Numbered from the stretch's first letter, positions 25,451 to 35,510 are shown. The stretch is DNA of 64,000 bases from Marinifilum sp. D714 (GCF_030851345.1 NZ_JALPNU010000009.1:106593-170592), one strand, 5' to 3'. Translations and numbers: made by a program. Notes: generated from the sequence alone by a model not told the origin.

Positions 25451-25563
25451 TCAAATGTTGATTGATAGTTATAGAATTAGCAAAGGTAATCGATTTTGTT
25501 TATCCCTTGATCGAAATTAAATTATAGCTAGTTAACAATTTATTAAGGAATTACTTTCTATTT

Positions 25564-25571
25564 TAGATTTG
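25564..25571 (+). promoter_or_regulatory. TAnnTTTG -7 element upstream of doxX-like gene
   Basis: TAGATTTG fits the Bacteroidota -7 consensus exactly, 19 bp before the start codon. No TTTG is seen at the -33 distance, so only half of the promoter is supported. Confidence 0.4.
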
Positions 25572-25590
25572 AAATTAATAAAACTGAAAA

Positions 25591-25989
25591 ATGGAAAATT
25601 TAGGAAAATTACTACTTAGAGTAAGTGTTGCAGGTTTAATGTTACCGCATGGTATTCACAAATTGATACATGGCATTGGAGGAGTAAAATATGTGCTTGG
25701 ACAAGCTGGTATGCCGCAGTTTTTATCGTATGGAGTTTATGTTGGTGAAATTGTAGCTCCTATATTGATGATTCTAGGATTGTATACCAGGGTTTCCGGA
25801 CTATTGATTTCGTTTACCATATTGGTAGCCACAGCAGCGGCTCATGCTCACGAAATATTCAAATTTACCGAATATGGTGGTTTGGTTGTAGAACTAAACG
25901 CACTATATATATTTGGAGCATTGGCTGCAGCACTTATCGGACCTGGTAAGTTTAGATTTGGAAATCAAAGAGGTTTTTGGAAAGAATGA
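25591..25989 (+). CDS. DoxX-family membrane protein
   Basis: 132 residues, four predicted membrane helices. Typical DoxX wording: LLLRVSVAGLMLPHGIHKLIHG, FLSYGVYVGEIVAPILMILGLYTRVSGLLIS and the C-terminal ALYIFGALAAALIGPGKFRF. Family members associate with quinone or thiol/sulfur redox functions, but the role here is unknown. Divergent from the MFS gene; a terminator-like hairpin lies 75 bp downstream. Confidence 0.85.
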   Translation: MENLGKLLLRVSVAGLMLPHGIHKLIHGIGGVKYVLGQAGMPQFLSYGVYVGEIVAPILMILGLYTRVSGLLISFTILVATAAAHAHEIFKFTEYGGLVVELNALYIFGALAAALIGPGKFRFGNQRGFWKE

Positions 25990-26064
25990 TAACAGTTGCC
26001 ATAGTACTCTTTCAGGGAAGACTAGAGGGTGATTTCATAAATTAACAATAGATTAAGAAATAGA

Positions 26065-26110
26065 ACTCGAAATACATTGTACATTTGTACTTGTACTTCG
26101 AGTTTTTTTT
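26065..26110 (+). terminator. Hairpin with T-tract directly abutting the MATE start codon
   Basis: Stem ACTCGAAATACA / TGTACTTCGAGT (26065-26076, 26092-26103, one wobble) followed by eight T residues; the ATG of the MATE gene begins at the next base. The loop contains TACATTTG (26080-26087), a perfect -7 element. It can be read as the doxX terminator, as the MATE promoter, or both. Confidence 0.6.
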
Positions 26111-27463
26111 ATGATCAGATATATAACTCACTTTTTTCAGCGAGAACAACAATATTCAGCAGTAGGAAAAGATCTATTTAAATTGGCTATACCAATTATT
26201 GGATCTTACTTATTGCACACGGCTTATAATCTTACCGATATGATATGGGTAGGATCGTTAGGAAGTAATGCAGTAGCGGCAGTTGGGTCGGCAGGTTTTT
26301 TTCTTCACCTGGGATGGGCAATGGCTTCCATAGTAACGGTAGGAGCCAATATTAAAATATCACATTCGGTAGGAGCCAAGGATGAGGAAGGTGCTGGTAG
26401 ATTTGCTACCTCGGCACTTTGGGGAATTGGAATTATTGCCACGGTATTTTCAGCTATATTCTGGGGATTCCCCGAACAGTTCATCAACTTCTTCCAAATG
26501 CAGGATCCGGAGGTGAACGAAATGGCCACCTCTTATTTGGTAATTAGCACATTTGGAGTGATATTAAGCTATGCCAATCTTCTATTCATTAGCATGTTTA
26601 ATGCACATTCGGAAACCAAAATTTCTTTTAAAGCCAGTTTAATTGGAACTGCTGCCAATATTGTACTCGATCCAATCCTAATCTTTGGTTTATCGCTTGG
26701 TGTTGATGGAGCAGCATATGCAACCATTATAGGTCGTAGTTTAAGCTTGATTTATTTCTTTGTGATATACAAGAAAACTGCAAATATTAATTTCAGAGGA
26801 CTATTGCCTAATCTGGAAAAGTTTAAAACCATATTTGCTGTTGGAACACCAGCAGCGGTTCAACGAATTTCATTCTCGATAATCTACATATTCTTAGCTA
26901 GAATTATTGCCGAATGGGGCCCTAATGCCATTGCCGTGCAAAAAATTGGTGTACAAATAGAATCCATTACATTCATGATTGTAGGTGGTTTTATGCAGGC
27001 GGTTACCATTATGGTGGGACAGAGCTATGGAGCTAAAAACCTAACTGAAGTTCCGAATATTTACAAGGCAGGTTGGAGAATGTCTTTTGCTGTTGGATCA
27101 GTAACTACTATCATTTTTCTATTATTACCGGAAACCTTATTCTCGATATTTGTTCCAGAACAGGAAAGTATTTTAATGGGTAAGGAATATTTAATGATTT
27201 TAGCAGTTTCTCAGCTGTTTATGTGTCTGGAGATGATTAATGCCGGCGTGTTTAATGGTTTGGGAAAAACAAATATATCGGCAACTGTAAGTGTTATTTT
27301 TACATCCTTGCGTTTGCCGGGAGCATACTTCTTGGGCTTTTATACATTTTTAAGTTTAAACGGTGTATGGTGGAGTATCACAGGAAGTAGTATCTTAAAG
27401 GGAATTGTAATGTATTTGCTACTTAGAGCATATATAAAGAAAAATACTTTTGGAAAAATTTAA
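26111..27463 (+). CDS. MATE-family multidrug efflux transporter
   Basis: 450 residues, 12 predicted helices in two halves. MATE hallmarks: LFKLAIPIIGSYLLHTAYNLTDMIWVGSLGSNAVAAVG in helix 1-2, and the matching second-half segment VGTPAAVQRISFSIIYIFLARIIAEWGPNAIAVQKIG. Exchanges Na+ or H+ for cationic compounds at the inner membrane. No later Met could serve as a start without losing helix 1, so the start abutting the upstream T-tract is required. The following glutathione-synthesis gene is 4 bp away, so the two are cotranscribed. Confidence 0.9.
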   Translation: MIRYITHFFQREQQYSAVGKDLFKLAIPIIGSYLLHTAYNLTDMIWVGSLGSNAVAAVGSAGFFLHLGWAMASIVTVGANIKISHSVGAKDEEGAGRFATSALWGIGIIATVFSAIFWGFPEQFINFFQMQDPEVNEMATSYLVISTFGVILSYANLLFISMFNAHSETKISFKASLIGTAANIVLDPILIFGLSLGVDGAAYATIIGRSLSLIYFFVIYKKTANINFRGLLPNLEKFKTIFAVGTPAAVQRISFSIIYIFLARIIAEWGPNAIAVQKIGVQIESITFMIVGGFMQAVTIMVGQSYGAKNLTEVPNIYKAGWRMSFAVGSVTTIIFLLLPETLFSIFVPEQESILMGKEYLMILAVSQLFMCLEMINAGVFNGLGKTNISATVSVIFTSLRLPGAYFLGFYTFLSLNGVWWSITGSSILKGIVMYLLLRAYIKKNTFGKI

Positions 27464-27467
27464 TAAG

Positions 27468-29780
27468 ATGGATCATTTAATCAATAATATTGCAGAAACA
27501 TTGACTTGCAAGGCTATTAAAGCAAGTATCACGGATGGTTTATTTGGTATTGAAAAAGAAAATGTTCGTGTTGATGAAATGGGAAAAATGGCCAATACGC
27601 CACATCCGGGAATTTTAGGCGATAAGTTTCGTCATCCATTCATTACTACCGATTTTTCCGAGAGTCAGGTGGAAATGATTACACCGCCTTTAAAGAGTAT
27701 TGCTGAGGTTCACGGTTTCTTGGAAACATTAAATGACGTGATTTCGGAAAATTTGGGAGAGGAGTTATTATGGCCACAAAGTTTACCTCCTTTATTGCCG
27801 GAAGAGGAAGAAATTCCGATTGCAAAGTTTGGAGAAGAAGGAGTACATAAGGAAAAATACAGAGAAGAACTGGCCATTAGATATGGTAAGGAAAGACAGA
27901 TGTTGTCTGGAATTCATTTCAATTTTTCATTATCAGATCGATTGGAACGAAAGCTTTGTAAAGCCATTAAATGGAAAGGGAATCAGGTTGATTTTCGCGA
28001 AGCTGTTTACTTGAAAATGGTTCGCAACTTTATGCGTTACCGTTGGCTTTTGGTTTGGTTGTTTGGAGAAAGCCCTGAGGCTGATCCATCGTTAAAGATG
28101 AAGTCATTACGTACTGGGGAAAAAATGAGAATGGGCTGTAGAAAAGCGGTTTCTATTCGAACCAGTTCTGCAGGCTATAGAAACGCCGAAGAATATTTTG
28201 TCGATTTCAACAGTTTTGCTTCTTATAAAGATTCAGTGAAAAATTTGGTGGATTCAGGTAAGTTGCTTCTTGATGAAGAGTTGTATCTGCCAATCCGTTT
28301 AAAATATGCTGATGACGGTAAGAGCATATCGCATCTTGAAGTTCGAATTCTGGATTTGGATCCTTTCGAAAAGTCGGGTGTATCGAAAAATAGGTTGTAT
28401 TTTATTCACCTGTTTATGCTGTATTGTTTGTTCAAAGAGGAAGAAAATACATATAGCGAAACAGAGCAAAAGATTGCTGCAAAGAATCACGATTGGGTGG
28501 CTTGTAGTGGTATGAATCCTGATCTTTTATTGAAAAATTTCGATGGAAATATGCTGAAGATTGATGAAATGCTTCAAAATATTCTGTCTGATATCAAAAA
28601 ATTCGCAAATTCATCAGGAATTACTGATAATGAATGTTATCGATTGGCTTTGGAAGAAACCGAAGGATTAATCCTTAATCCAGACACACGTTCTTCGCTA
28701 AAAGTAAAGCAGCAAATAGAAGAGGAAGGCTTTATCAACTTCCATTTAAAGCTTGCAAAAAAATACAAAACCGAAAGTGAAATGAGTGGCTTTCGTTTTC
28801 ACGGATTTGAAGACCTGGAATTGTCTTCTCAGTTGTTAATGAAAGCAGCATTGCGCCGTGGTGTGGAATTTAAAATTTTAGATAGAAGCGAGAACTTTAT
28901 TAGCCTGCACAGAGGTGATAAAACCGAATATGTAATGCAGGCCACACGAACATCATTAGACAATTATTCGAGTGTTTTGATGATGGAAAACAAATTGGTT
29001 ACAAAGAAGATTCTGGAAAAAGCTGGAATCAGAGTTCCTTCTGGTTTGGATTATCGCGATGTAAAAGAAGCTCAATCAGATTTTGATTTGTTCGAAGGAA
29101 AAGGAATTGTAATCAAGCCCAAATCAACCAATTTTGGCTTGGGAATTACAATTCTAAAAGAAAATAATAGCGAAGAGGTATACAAGCGTGCTGTAGAAAT
29201 TGCATTTGAGCACGACAATAGCATTTTGATAGAGGAATTTGTTTCCGGAAAGGAATATCGATTCTTTGTAATTAACGAACATGTTACCGGAATTCTTCAC
29301 CGTGTACCAGCCAATGTTAGAGGCGATGGGAGTAGTTCAATAAAACAATTGGTTGAGGAAAAGAACAAGGATTCATTGCGTGGTAGAGGATACCGAACAC
29401 CTCTGGAAAAAATCAGGTTAGAAGAAGCGGAGGCAATGTTTTTACAGGATCAGAACTTGGATTTTGATAGCATTCCTGCAAAAGATGAAATTGTATACCT
29501 GAGAGAAAATTCCAATATCAGCACAGGAGGCGATAGCATCGATTTTACGGATGATATTCATCCTTCTTATAAGGAAATTGCTGCAAAATCAGCAGAGGCT
29601 TTAGGAGTGAGAATTACAGGCTTGGACATGATGATTGAAGACATCACAAAACCTGCAACAAAAGACAATTATGCCATTATTGAAATGAATTTCAATCCGG
29701 CAATACATATTCATTGTTATCCATACCAAGGGAAGAATCGCAAGTTGAACGAAAAAATATTGGATGCATTGGGTTTTTAA
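27468..29780 (+). CDS. gshF: Bifunctional glutamate-cysteine ligase / glutathione synthetase (GshF)
   Basis: 770 residues from the ATG at 27468 (an ATG at 27450 overlaps the MATE gene by 14 nt and is the alternative). The N-terminal half is a glutamate-cysteine ligase (FGIEKENVRV, TDFSESQVEMITPP, GIHFNFSLSD, LEVRILDLDPF). The C-terminal third, from about residue 490, is an ATP-grasp synthetase (GKGIVIKPKSTNFGLGI, ILIEEFVSGKEYRFFVI, NISTGGDSIDFTDDIHPSYKEIA, AIIEMNFNPAIHIHCYPY). Makes gamma-Glu-Cys and then glutathione in one protein, in the cytosol. Coupling to a MATE exporter suggests a detoxification or redox module. Confidence 0.93.
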   Translation: MDHLINNIAETLTCKAIKASITDGLFGIEKENVRVDEMGKMANTPHPGILGDKFRHPFITTDFSESQVEMITPPLKSIAEVHGFLETLNDVISENLGEELLWPQSLPPLLPEEEEIPIAKFGEEGVHKEKYREELAIRYGKERQMLSGIHFNFSLSDRLERKLCKAIKWKGNQVDFREAVYLKMVRNFMRYRWLLVWLFGESPEADPSLKMKSLRTGEKMRMGCRKAVSIRTSSAGYRNAEEYFVDFNSFASYKDSVKNLVDSGKLLLDEELYLPIRLKYADDGKSISHLEVRILDLDPFEKSGVSKNRLYFIHLFMLYCLFKEEENTYSETEQKIAAKNHDWVACSGMNPDLLLKNFDGNMLKIDEMLQNILSDIKKFANSSGITDNECYRLALEETEGLILNPDTRSSLKVKQQIEEEGFINFHLKLAKKYKTESEMSGFRFHGFEDLELSSQLLMKAALRRGVEFKILDRSENFISLHRGDKTEYVMQATRTSLDNYSSVLMMENKLVTKKILEKAGIRVPSGLDYRDVKEAQSDFDLFEGKGIVIKPKSTNFGLGITILKENNSEEVYKRAVEIAFEHDNSILIEEFVSGKEYRFFVINEHVTGILHRVPANVRGDGSSSIKQLVEEKNKDSLRGRGYRTPLEKIRLEEAEAMFLQDQNLDFDSIPAKDEIVYLRENSNISTGGDSIDFTDDIHPSYKEIAAKSAEALGVRITGLDMMIEDITKPATKDNYAIIEMNFNPAIHIHCYPYQGKNRKLNEKILDALGF

Positions 29781-29821
29781 GTAAATTCAGGCAATAAATC
29801 TCAATTTGAACCCTTCTCTGC

Positions 29822-32800
29822 ATGAATAAAACGAAATACATCCTTAAAAGTTTATGGTATTATCGCAAGCAGCACTTGGCTGTTTTGCTAGGAACAATTG
29901 TAAGTACAGCAGTATTAACTGGAGCTTTAATTGTAGGCGATTCTGTAAGAAATAGCTTGCATGAACTGGTGAACCTGCGATTAGGCAAAGTAGAATATGC
30001 CATGACAACTGGCGATCGTTTTGTTCGGGCCGAACTAGCAAATGAAATTGCAACTGATCTGGATGCATATGTGGTTCCTCTTATACAGACTGATGGCATA
30101 GCTGTTCAGCCAGAGAGTAACACGAGAATCAATAACATTCAGGTTTATGGTGTTGATGCTTCTTTCAACAATTTATCCAATACGCATCTTTACAATTTAA
30201 AAGCAGATGAAGCCTGTTTGAGTACAAATCTTGCTGACCGAATGAATGTAAAGCAAGGTGATACTTTTTTGTTGCGATTGAAGAAAGCTAGTGTAATTCC
30301 AGCCAATACACCTTTTGTTTCCGATGAAGACCAGAATATTGCTTTAAGACTGAAGGTAAAGGCCATTTGTGATGATTCACAATTGGGTAGATTTAGCTTG
30401 AAAAGCAATCAGGTTGCACCATACAATGTATTTCTGTCAAGAGAGTTTTTAGCGAAAGAGTTGGAGTTAAAATCGGTGGCCAATTTGATTTTACTTGCTT
30501 CCAAAGGTTCAAAAGAGCTGGATTTACAACAATTGCAGGAAAGCTTAACTGCCAATTGGAAATTGGAAGATGCCAGCTTGAAAATTCAAGATGTAAAAGG
30601 AAGTTCTCAAATTGAATTGATATCCGATCGTGTATTTATTGATACTCCAATAACCGATTTGCTTCATGAAATTTCGGGTGAAAAAGAGTATGTGCTAAGT
30701 TATTTTGTGAATAACTTAGGTGTAAATGAGAAGGAAACACCATATTCTTTTATCACTTCAGTTGATTCTTATGAAATCAAAGAAAATGAAATCATTATCA
30801 ACTCTTGGTTGGCCGATGATTTAAACGCTAAGCTTGGCGATACACTTCAAATTAAATATTACACGATTGGTGCTTTAAGGCAATTGGTTGAAGAGTCAAG
30901 AGTGTTTACCATTAAAGAAATTCTGCCAATTACTGATTCGCATTGGGATCAATCTATGATGCCATCATTCCCTGGTTTAACCGATGCTGGTTCATGTAGT
31001 GAATGGGAGGCAGGTGTTCCGGTTGATTTTTCAAAAATCAGACCCAAGGATGAAGATTATTGGAAGAAGTACAAGGGTACACCAAAGGCCTATATATCAT
31101 CGAATACTGCCATTGACTTATGGAGTAACAAATACGGGACTTATACTGCTGTAAGGTTTGAAACAAAAGATGATATCAGATCGAAAGTACAGGAGCTGGT
31201 TACACCAGATGTATTGAATGTTGGATTTGAAGATGTTAGAAATGAAGGAAAAAGGGCAGCCAATAATATGGTTGACTTTGGTGGTCTGTTTTTAAGCTTA
31301 AGTTTCTTTATTATCGCAGCTGCAATTCTGCTAACTGTTTTAATCTATTCTTTGAATCTGGATAATAGGAATGAGGAAACAGGTATTCTTCTTGGCTTAG
31401 GTTTTAACAAGTCGAAAATCATTGCCATTCGAATTTACGAATCTATTATTACAATAATCCTTGGTGGTATTTTAGGTGTATTGTTGGGTATCATTTACAA
31501 CAAGCTCATCTTATCCGCATTGAATTCCGTTTGGCAAGATGTGGTACGAACCAATATGCTGGGAGTTCATTTGGATATGAATACATTGATTATTGGCTTT
31601 GCTTCGGGAGTGATTATTGCTATCATATGCATTGTATTTGTAACCCGAAAAAAGGTGAAGCAATCGGTTGTTGAGCTGATTAAAGATGTTAAGCATGAGA
31701 ATACCGCAGGCAAGAAATCGACTTACTCTATTTGGATCGCATTGTTCTCACTTCTTGTGAGTATTGCCATTATAGCATATGCATTCTCATCTTCTTTAGA
31801 GCAGAATGCTGAGTTATTGTTATCAGCAGGAGGTTTGTTTTTGCTAGCTTTTTCTGCATTTGTGCATTATTATTTGAATGGGATCAGTTCAAAATTCAGC
31901 AATCAAACTCCAAGTATAAAAGGCTTATCGGTTAAGAATGCTGCAAGAAATGTAAAGCGAAGTCTGGCAATTGTTGTTTTGTTGGCATTGGGAACATTTT
32001 CAGTTTTAATAACCGGAGCGAATCGAAAAACATTTCAGGATTCGGAAAACTCCAATCAATCGGGATCAGGTGGATATGAATATTGGATAGAAGCAACTCT
32101 TCCAATATTAAATGATTTAAATACAAGCGAGGGCCAGGAAAAAGTCGGTTTTTGGGAAGGAGATTTGGATAAATCCGTACGTTTTGTGCAGTTCAGAGCA
32201 TTGGAAGGAGATGATGCGAGTTGCTTGAATTTGAATCAGGTAAGTAAGCCAAGAATATTGGGATTTAATACTACGGATTTTGAAGATCGAAAGTCCTTTA
32301 GCTTTGCAAAAATGCTTCCAGAAGTTGATAAAGAGAATCCTTGGAGTGCATTAAATCAAAACTTTGGCGAGGATGTGATACCTGCCATTGCAGATCAGAC
32401 TGTGATATTGTGGGGCTTGAAAAAAGCAATTGGTGATACTTTGGTTTATCAGAACGAATATGGAAGGGATGTAAAGCTATTACTTGTAGGAGGTCTGGCA
32501 AATTCCATCTTCCAAGGCAATATATTGATATCTGATAGCTTGTTCCAAAAGAACTTCCCATCGGTTAGTGGTTCTAAAATTATTTTGGCAGAATGTCCAA
32601 AAAAGGATTCTTTGTTTATGAAGAATTTTGAAGATAATCTACAGGATTTTGGAGTAAGAGGAAGTAAAACCTCGGAACGAATGGCTGCTTTCTATTCTGT
32701 TGAAAATACTTACTTAAGTATGTTCATGATACTGGGAGGTTTGGGTGTAATTATCGGAACAATTGGTTTGGGAATCGTTTTGTTACGAAATGTATGGGAA

Positions 32801-33088
32801 CGCAAAAAGGAGTTGGCTGTGCTAAGAGCTATCGGTTATACCGAGAGCAATATCTTTAAACTCTTGTTTAGTGAGAATCTGTTTTTATTGGTACTTGGTT
32901 TAGCGGGTGGAATCTTATCAGCATTAATTGGCGTACTGCCCTCTTTGTTTACAAATGCTTTCCAGATGCCATACCTATATGTGTTATTGCTTATATTGGC
33001 CATTGCCATTAGTGGCTTGGCATGGATTTATATCCCTTTAAAGGTAATTCGCAAACAAAATATCATTGAGTCCTTACAAAACGATTAA
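29822..33088 (+). CDS. Large FtsX/MacB-type ABC transporter permease
   Basis: 1088 residues with duplicated FtsX-type architecture: N-terminal helix (about 18-40), large extracytoplasmic domain, three helices at about 480-610 (LFLSLSFFIIAAAILLTVLIYSLNL, IYESIITIILGGILGVLLGI), a middle membrane pair, a second extracytoplasmic domain, and three C-terminal helices (MFMILGGLGVIIGTIGLGIVLLRNVWERKKELAVLRAIGYTE). This is the layout of fused permeases that move lipoproteins or peptides or do mechanical work. No cognate ATPase is in the neighbouring genes. The start follows gshF by 41 bp. Confidence 0.85.
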   Translation: MNKTKYILKSLWYYRKQHLAVLLGTIVSTAVLTGALIVGDSVRNSLHELVNLRLGKVEYAMTTGDRFVRAELANEIATDLDAYVVPLIQTDGIAVQPESNTRINNIQVYGVDASFNNLSNTHLYNLKADEACLSTNLADRMNVKQGDTFLLRLKKASVIPANTPFVSDEDQNIALRLKVKAICDDSQLGRFSLKSNQVAPYNVFLSREFLAKELELKSVANLILLASKGSKELDLQQLQESLTANWKLEDASLKIQDVKGSSQIELISDRVFIDTPITDLLHEISGEKEYVLSYFVNNLGVNEKETPYSFITSVDSYEIKENEIIINSWLADDLNAKLGDTLQIKYYTIGALRQLVEESRVFTIKEILPITDSHWDQSMMPSFPGLTDAGSCSEWEAGVPVDFSKIRPKDEDYWKKYKGTPKAYISSNTAIDLWSNKYGTYTAVRFETKDDIRSKVQELVTPDVLNVGFEDVRNEGKRAANNMVDFGGLFLSLSFFIIAAAILLTVLIYSLNLDNRNEETGILLGLGFNKSKIIAIRIYESIITIILGGILGVLLGIIYNKLILSALNSVWQDVVRTNMLGVHLDMNTLIIGFASGVIIAIICIVFVTRKKVKQSVVELIKDVKHENTAGKKSTYSIWIALFSLLVSIAIIAYAFSSSLEQNAELLLSAGGLFLLAFSAFVHYYLNGISSKFSNQTPSIKGLSVKNAARNVKRSLAIVVLLALGTFSVLITGANRKTFQDSENSNQSGSGGYEYWIEATLPILNDLNTSEGQEKVGFWEGDLDKSVRFVQFRALEGDDASCLNLNQVSKPRILGFNTTDFEDRKSFSFAKMLPEVDKENPWSALNQNFGEDVIPAIADQTVILWGLKKAIGDTLVYQNEYGRDVKLLLVGGLANSIFQGNILISDSLFQKNFPSVSGSKIILAECPKKDSLFMKNFEDNLQDFGVRGSKTSERMAAFYSVENTYLSMFMILGGLGVIIGTIGLGIVLLRNVWERKKELAVLRAIGYTESNIFKLLFSENLFLLVLGLAGGILSALIGVLPSLFTNAFQMPYLYVLLLILAIAISGLAWIYIPLKVIRKQNIIESLQND

Positions 33089-33226
33089 TTTGTAAAGCCA
33101 AAAGCTAATAGCTTTTCTAACAAGAGGCTTAGTTTTAAATTATAGTCTGGTTGGATGAGCAGCAAAGATGAAACAGACTTAATCGTATGTTTAAGGGCAA
33201 TGTTTTAGAATAGCCTTTTTAATAGA

Positions 33227-33254
33227 TTGAGGAATTCATTTTGTTTTATCTTTG
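33227..33254 (+). promoter_or_regulatory. Bacteroidota-type promoter of fumarase
   Basis: TTG (33227-33229), 17 bp, then TATCTTTG (33247-33254), an exact match to TAnnTTTG. Start of transcription would be near 33261, giving a leader of about 46 nt. Confidence 0.6.
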
Positions 33255-33306
33255 TCTGTATACTTCATTAAATAGAAATAACACACAAAATTTAAATTAT
33301 CATATC

Positions 33307-34911
33307 ATGTCCGAATTTAAATATCAGAAACCATTTCCGATAACAAAGGATACCACAGAATATCGTTTGTTGTCTAAGGATTATGTATCAACAATTGATG
33401 TTGACGGAAGAAAAATACTTAAGGTGGATCCTAAGGGGTTAGAGATGTTATCAAAAGAAGCTTTCTCTGATGTTTCTTTCTATTTACGTCCTGCTCACCT
33501 TGCAAAATTGCAAAGCATTTTAAAAGATGATGAAGCCTCGGATAACGATAAATTCGTTGCTCATACCATGTTGATGAACCAGGTAGTTTCGGCTGATGGT
33601 CAGTTGCCAACTTGCCAGGATACTGGTACTGCTATTGTGGTAGCAAAGAAAGGTGAAGATGTTTACACTGGAGCAAATGATGCTGAGCATCTTTCAAGAG
33701 GCGTATACGAAACTTACCAGGAAAGAAACTTAAGATATTCTCAAGTTGTTCCTTTCAGCATGTTCGAAGAAAAGAACACTGGAAATAACTTGCCAGCACA
33801 AATCGATATCTATGCAAATCAAGGAAGCGAATATGAATTCTTGTTCTTAACCAAAGGTGGTGGATCAGGAAACAAAACTTTCTTGTATCAGCAAACTAAG
33901 GCTCTTTTGAACGAAGAGAACTTAACCAAGTTTATCAAAGAAAAAATTAAAGACCTAGGTACTTCTGCATGTCCTCCATACCATTTGGCTTTGGTAATTG
34001 GTGGTACTTCTGCTGAAGCAAACCTTGCTACAGTTAAAAAAGCATCTACTGGTTATTTCGATCATTTGCCAACAGAAGGTAATGAAGGTGGTCAGGCTTT
34101 CCGCGATTTGGAATGGGAAAAGAAAGTAGAGCAAATTTGTCGTGAAAGTGAAATTGGAGCTCAGTTTGGTGGTAAATATTTCGTTCACGATGTGAAGGTA
34201 ATTCGTTTGCCTCGTCACGCTGCTTCTTGTCCGGTTGGTATAGGCGTGAGCTGTAGTGCAGATAGAAATATCAAAGCTAAAATCAACGAGGATGGTATCT
34301 TCCTGGAGCAATTGGAGAAAGATCCTGTAAAATATTTGCCAGAAGAAGCCCCAGCGATGAAGGAAGCTGTTGATATCGATTTGGATCAGCCAATGGAAAA
34401 TATCTTGAAAGAGTTAACCAAGTATCCAATCAAAACTCGTTTGAATCTTTCAGGAACTATGATTGTTGCCAGAGACATGGCGCATATGAAAATTCAGGAA
34501 ATGTTGGATGAAGGTAAAGAGATGCCTGAATACTTCAAGAATCACCCGGTATATTATGCAGGGCCAGCTAAAACTCCGGAAGGAATGGCTTCAGGTAGTT
34601 TCGGACCTACTACGGCAGGTCGTATGGATCCATATGTTGGCGTATTCCAGAAAGTTGGCGGTTCAATGGTTATGGTGGCAAAAGGTAACCGATACCAATC
34701 AGTAACGGATGCTTGTAAAGCAAATGGTGGTTTCTATTTGGGATCAATTGGAGGACCTGCTGCTGTATTGGCGAAGAATAGCATTAAATCTATCGAGGTG
34801 ATTGATTTCCCTGAATTGGGAATGGAAGCAGTTCGTAAGATTCGTGTAGAAAACTTCCCGGCATTTATTATTGTTGACGATAAAGGAAATGACTTCTTTG
34901 CAGATATGTAA
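33307..34911 (+). CDS. fumA: Class I (Fe-S) fumarate hydratase
   Basis: 534 residues from the ATG at 33307 ([11 protein letters not shown]); the 22 upstream residues overlap the promoter and are rejected. One-piece class I fumarase with alpha- and beta-type domains. The three cluster cysteines are expected in [23 protein letters not shown] and [13 protein letters not shown]. Signature [24 protein letters not shown] in the C-terminal domain. Interconverts fumarate and malate with an oxygen-labile [4Fe-4S] cluster, consistent with anaerobic life. Single-gene unit with its own promoter and terminator. Confidence 0.95.
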   Translation: MSEFKYQKPFPITKDTTEYRLLSKDYVSTIDVDGRKILKVDPKGLEMLSKEAFSDVSFYLRPAHLAKLQSILKDDEASDNDKFVAHTMLMNQVVSADGQLPTCQDTGTAIVVAKKGEDVYTGANDAEHLSRGVYETYQERNLRYSQVVPFSMFEEKNTGNNLPAQIDIYANQGSEYEFLFLTKGGGSGNKTFLYQQTKALLNEENLTKFIKEKIKDLGTSACPPYHLALVIGGTSAEANLATVKKASTGYFDHLPTEGNEGGQAFRDLEWEKKVEQICRESEIGAQFGGKYFVHDVKVIRLPRHAASCPVGIGVSCSADRNIKAKINEDGIFLEQLEKDPVKYLPEEAPAMKEAVDIDLDQPMENILKELTKYPIKTRLNLSGTMIVARDMAHMKIQEMLDEGKEMPEYFKNHPVYYAGPAKTPEGMASGSFGPTTAGRMDPYVGVFQKVGGSMVMVAKGNRYQSVTDACKANGGFYLGSIGGPAAVLAKNSIKSIEVIDFPELGMEAVRKIRVENFPAFIIVDDKGNDFFADM

Positions 34912-34934
34912 AACCAGAATTAATATAAAAAATG

Positions 34935-34963
34935 AAAGCTTGCATTTTATGCAAGCTTTTTTT
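34935..34963 (+). terminator. Rho-independent terminator of fumarase
   Basis: AAAGCTTGCAT / ATGCAAGCTTT stem with a 3-nt loop and a run of seven T, 23 bp after the stop. Confidence 0.92.
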
Positions 34964-34969
34964 ATGAAT

Positions 34970-35026
34970 GTCTATAGCTTATTGCTAACTGTTCATTGCT
35001 AATTGTTAACTGATCACTGTTCACTG
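34970..35026. repeat. Short degenerate repeat (ACTGTTCACTG / GCTAACTGTTC words) at the arfB 3' end
   Basis: Repeated words TTGCTAACTGTTCA, TTGCTAATTGTTAACTG and ATCACTGTTCACTG follow one another and supply the arfB stop codon region. On the minus strand they read CAGTGAACAGT, the same word as in the sfsA 3' repeat. Confidence 0.5.
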
Positions 35027-35440
35027 TAAATCTGGTTTTTTTCTGCCTTCCTTCTTTTTTGAAAGCTGTTGTTTATCAGTTTTTCGCTTTTCAATAGAAG
35101 CCCTTGTTGGACGAGTTTTCTTTCGTGGTTTTACAGGTTTTAAAGCCAATTCGATCCATTGATAAAATTTCTGAATCGCAATTTCTTTATTTAAGATTTG
35201 CGAACGTTCCGTTTGAGCAGTTACCGATAATATTCCTTGACTATTGATGTGGTGATAAAGCTTTTTGAAAATAGTTTCTTTTTCTTCCTGCGAAAGGATA
35301 TTTGAATCAAAAACGGAAAAACGCAATTCTACTTTCGAATTCACCTTGTTTACATTTTGTCCTCCTGGACCACTACTCCTGGATGTGATGAACTCAAATT
35401 CTTTGCTTAAATCTTTTGAAAATTTATATACTTCTGCCAT
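35021..35440 (-). CDS. arfB: ArfB/YaeJ-type peptidyl-tRNA hydrolase (ribosome rescue)
   Basis: 139 residues. The GGQ motif is in SRSSGPGGQNVNKVNSKVELRF (catalytic loop of class I release factors) and there is a lysine/arginine-rich C-terminal tail (KPRKKTRPTRASIEKRKTDKQQLSKKKEGRKK) that enters the mRNA channel of stalled ribosomes. No stop-codon-recognition domain, so this is ArfB and not RF1/RF2. Length matches the family (about 140). The last codons run into a dispersed repeat. Confidence 0.92.
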   Translation of the reverse strand: MAEVYKFSKDLSKEFEFITSRSSGPGGQNVNKVNSKVELRFSVFDSNILSQEEKETIFKKLYHHINSQGILSVTAQTERSQILNKEIAIQKFYQWIELALKPVKPRKKTRPTRASIEKRKTDKQQLSKKKEGRKKPDLQ

Positions 35441-35484
35441 TCTATAAAGATAGTGTCAATATTCGATTTGGAAGGATGATATAT

Positions 35485-35510
35485 AAAAAAAAGCTACCCA
35501 TTTGAGCAGC
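35485..35510 (-). terminator. Terminator of trpB
   Basis: On the minus strand GCTGCTC-AAAT-GGGTAGC (two G-U pairs) is followed by eight T residues, 11 bp beyond the trpB stop codon. Confidence 0.7.
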
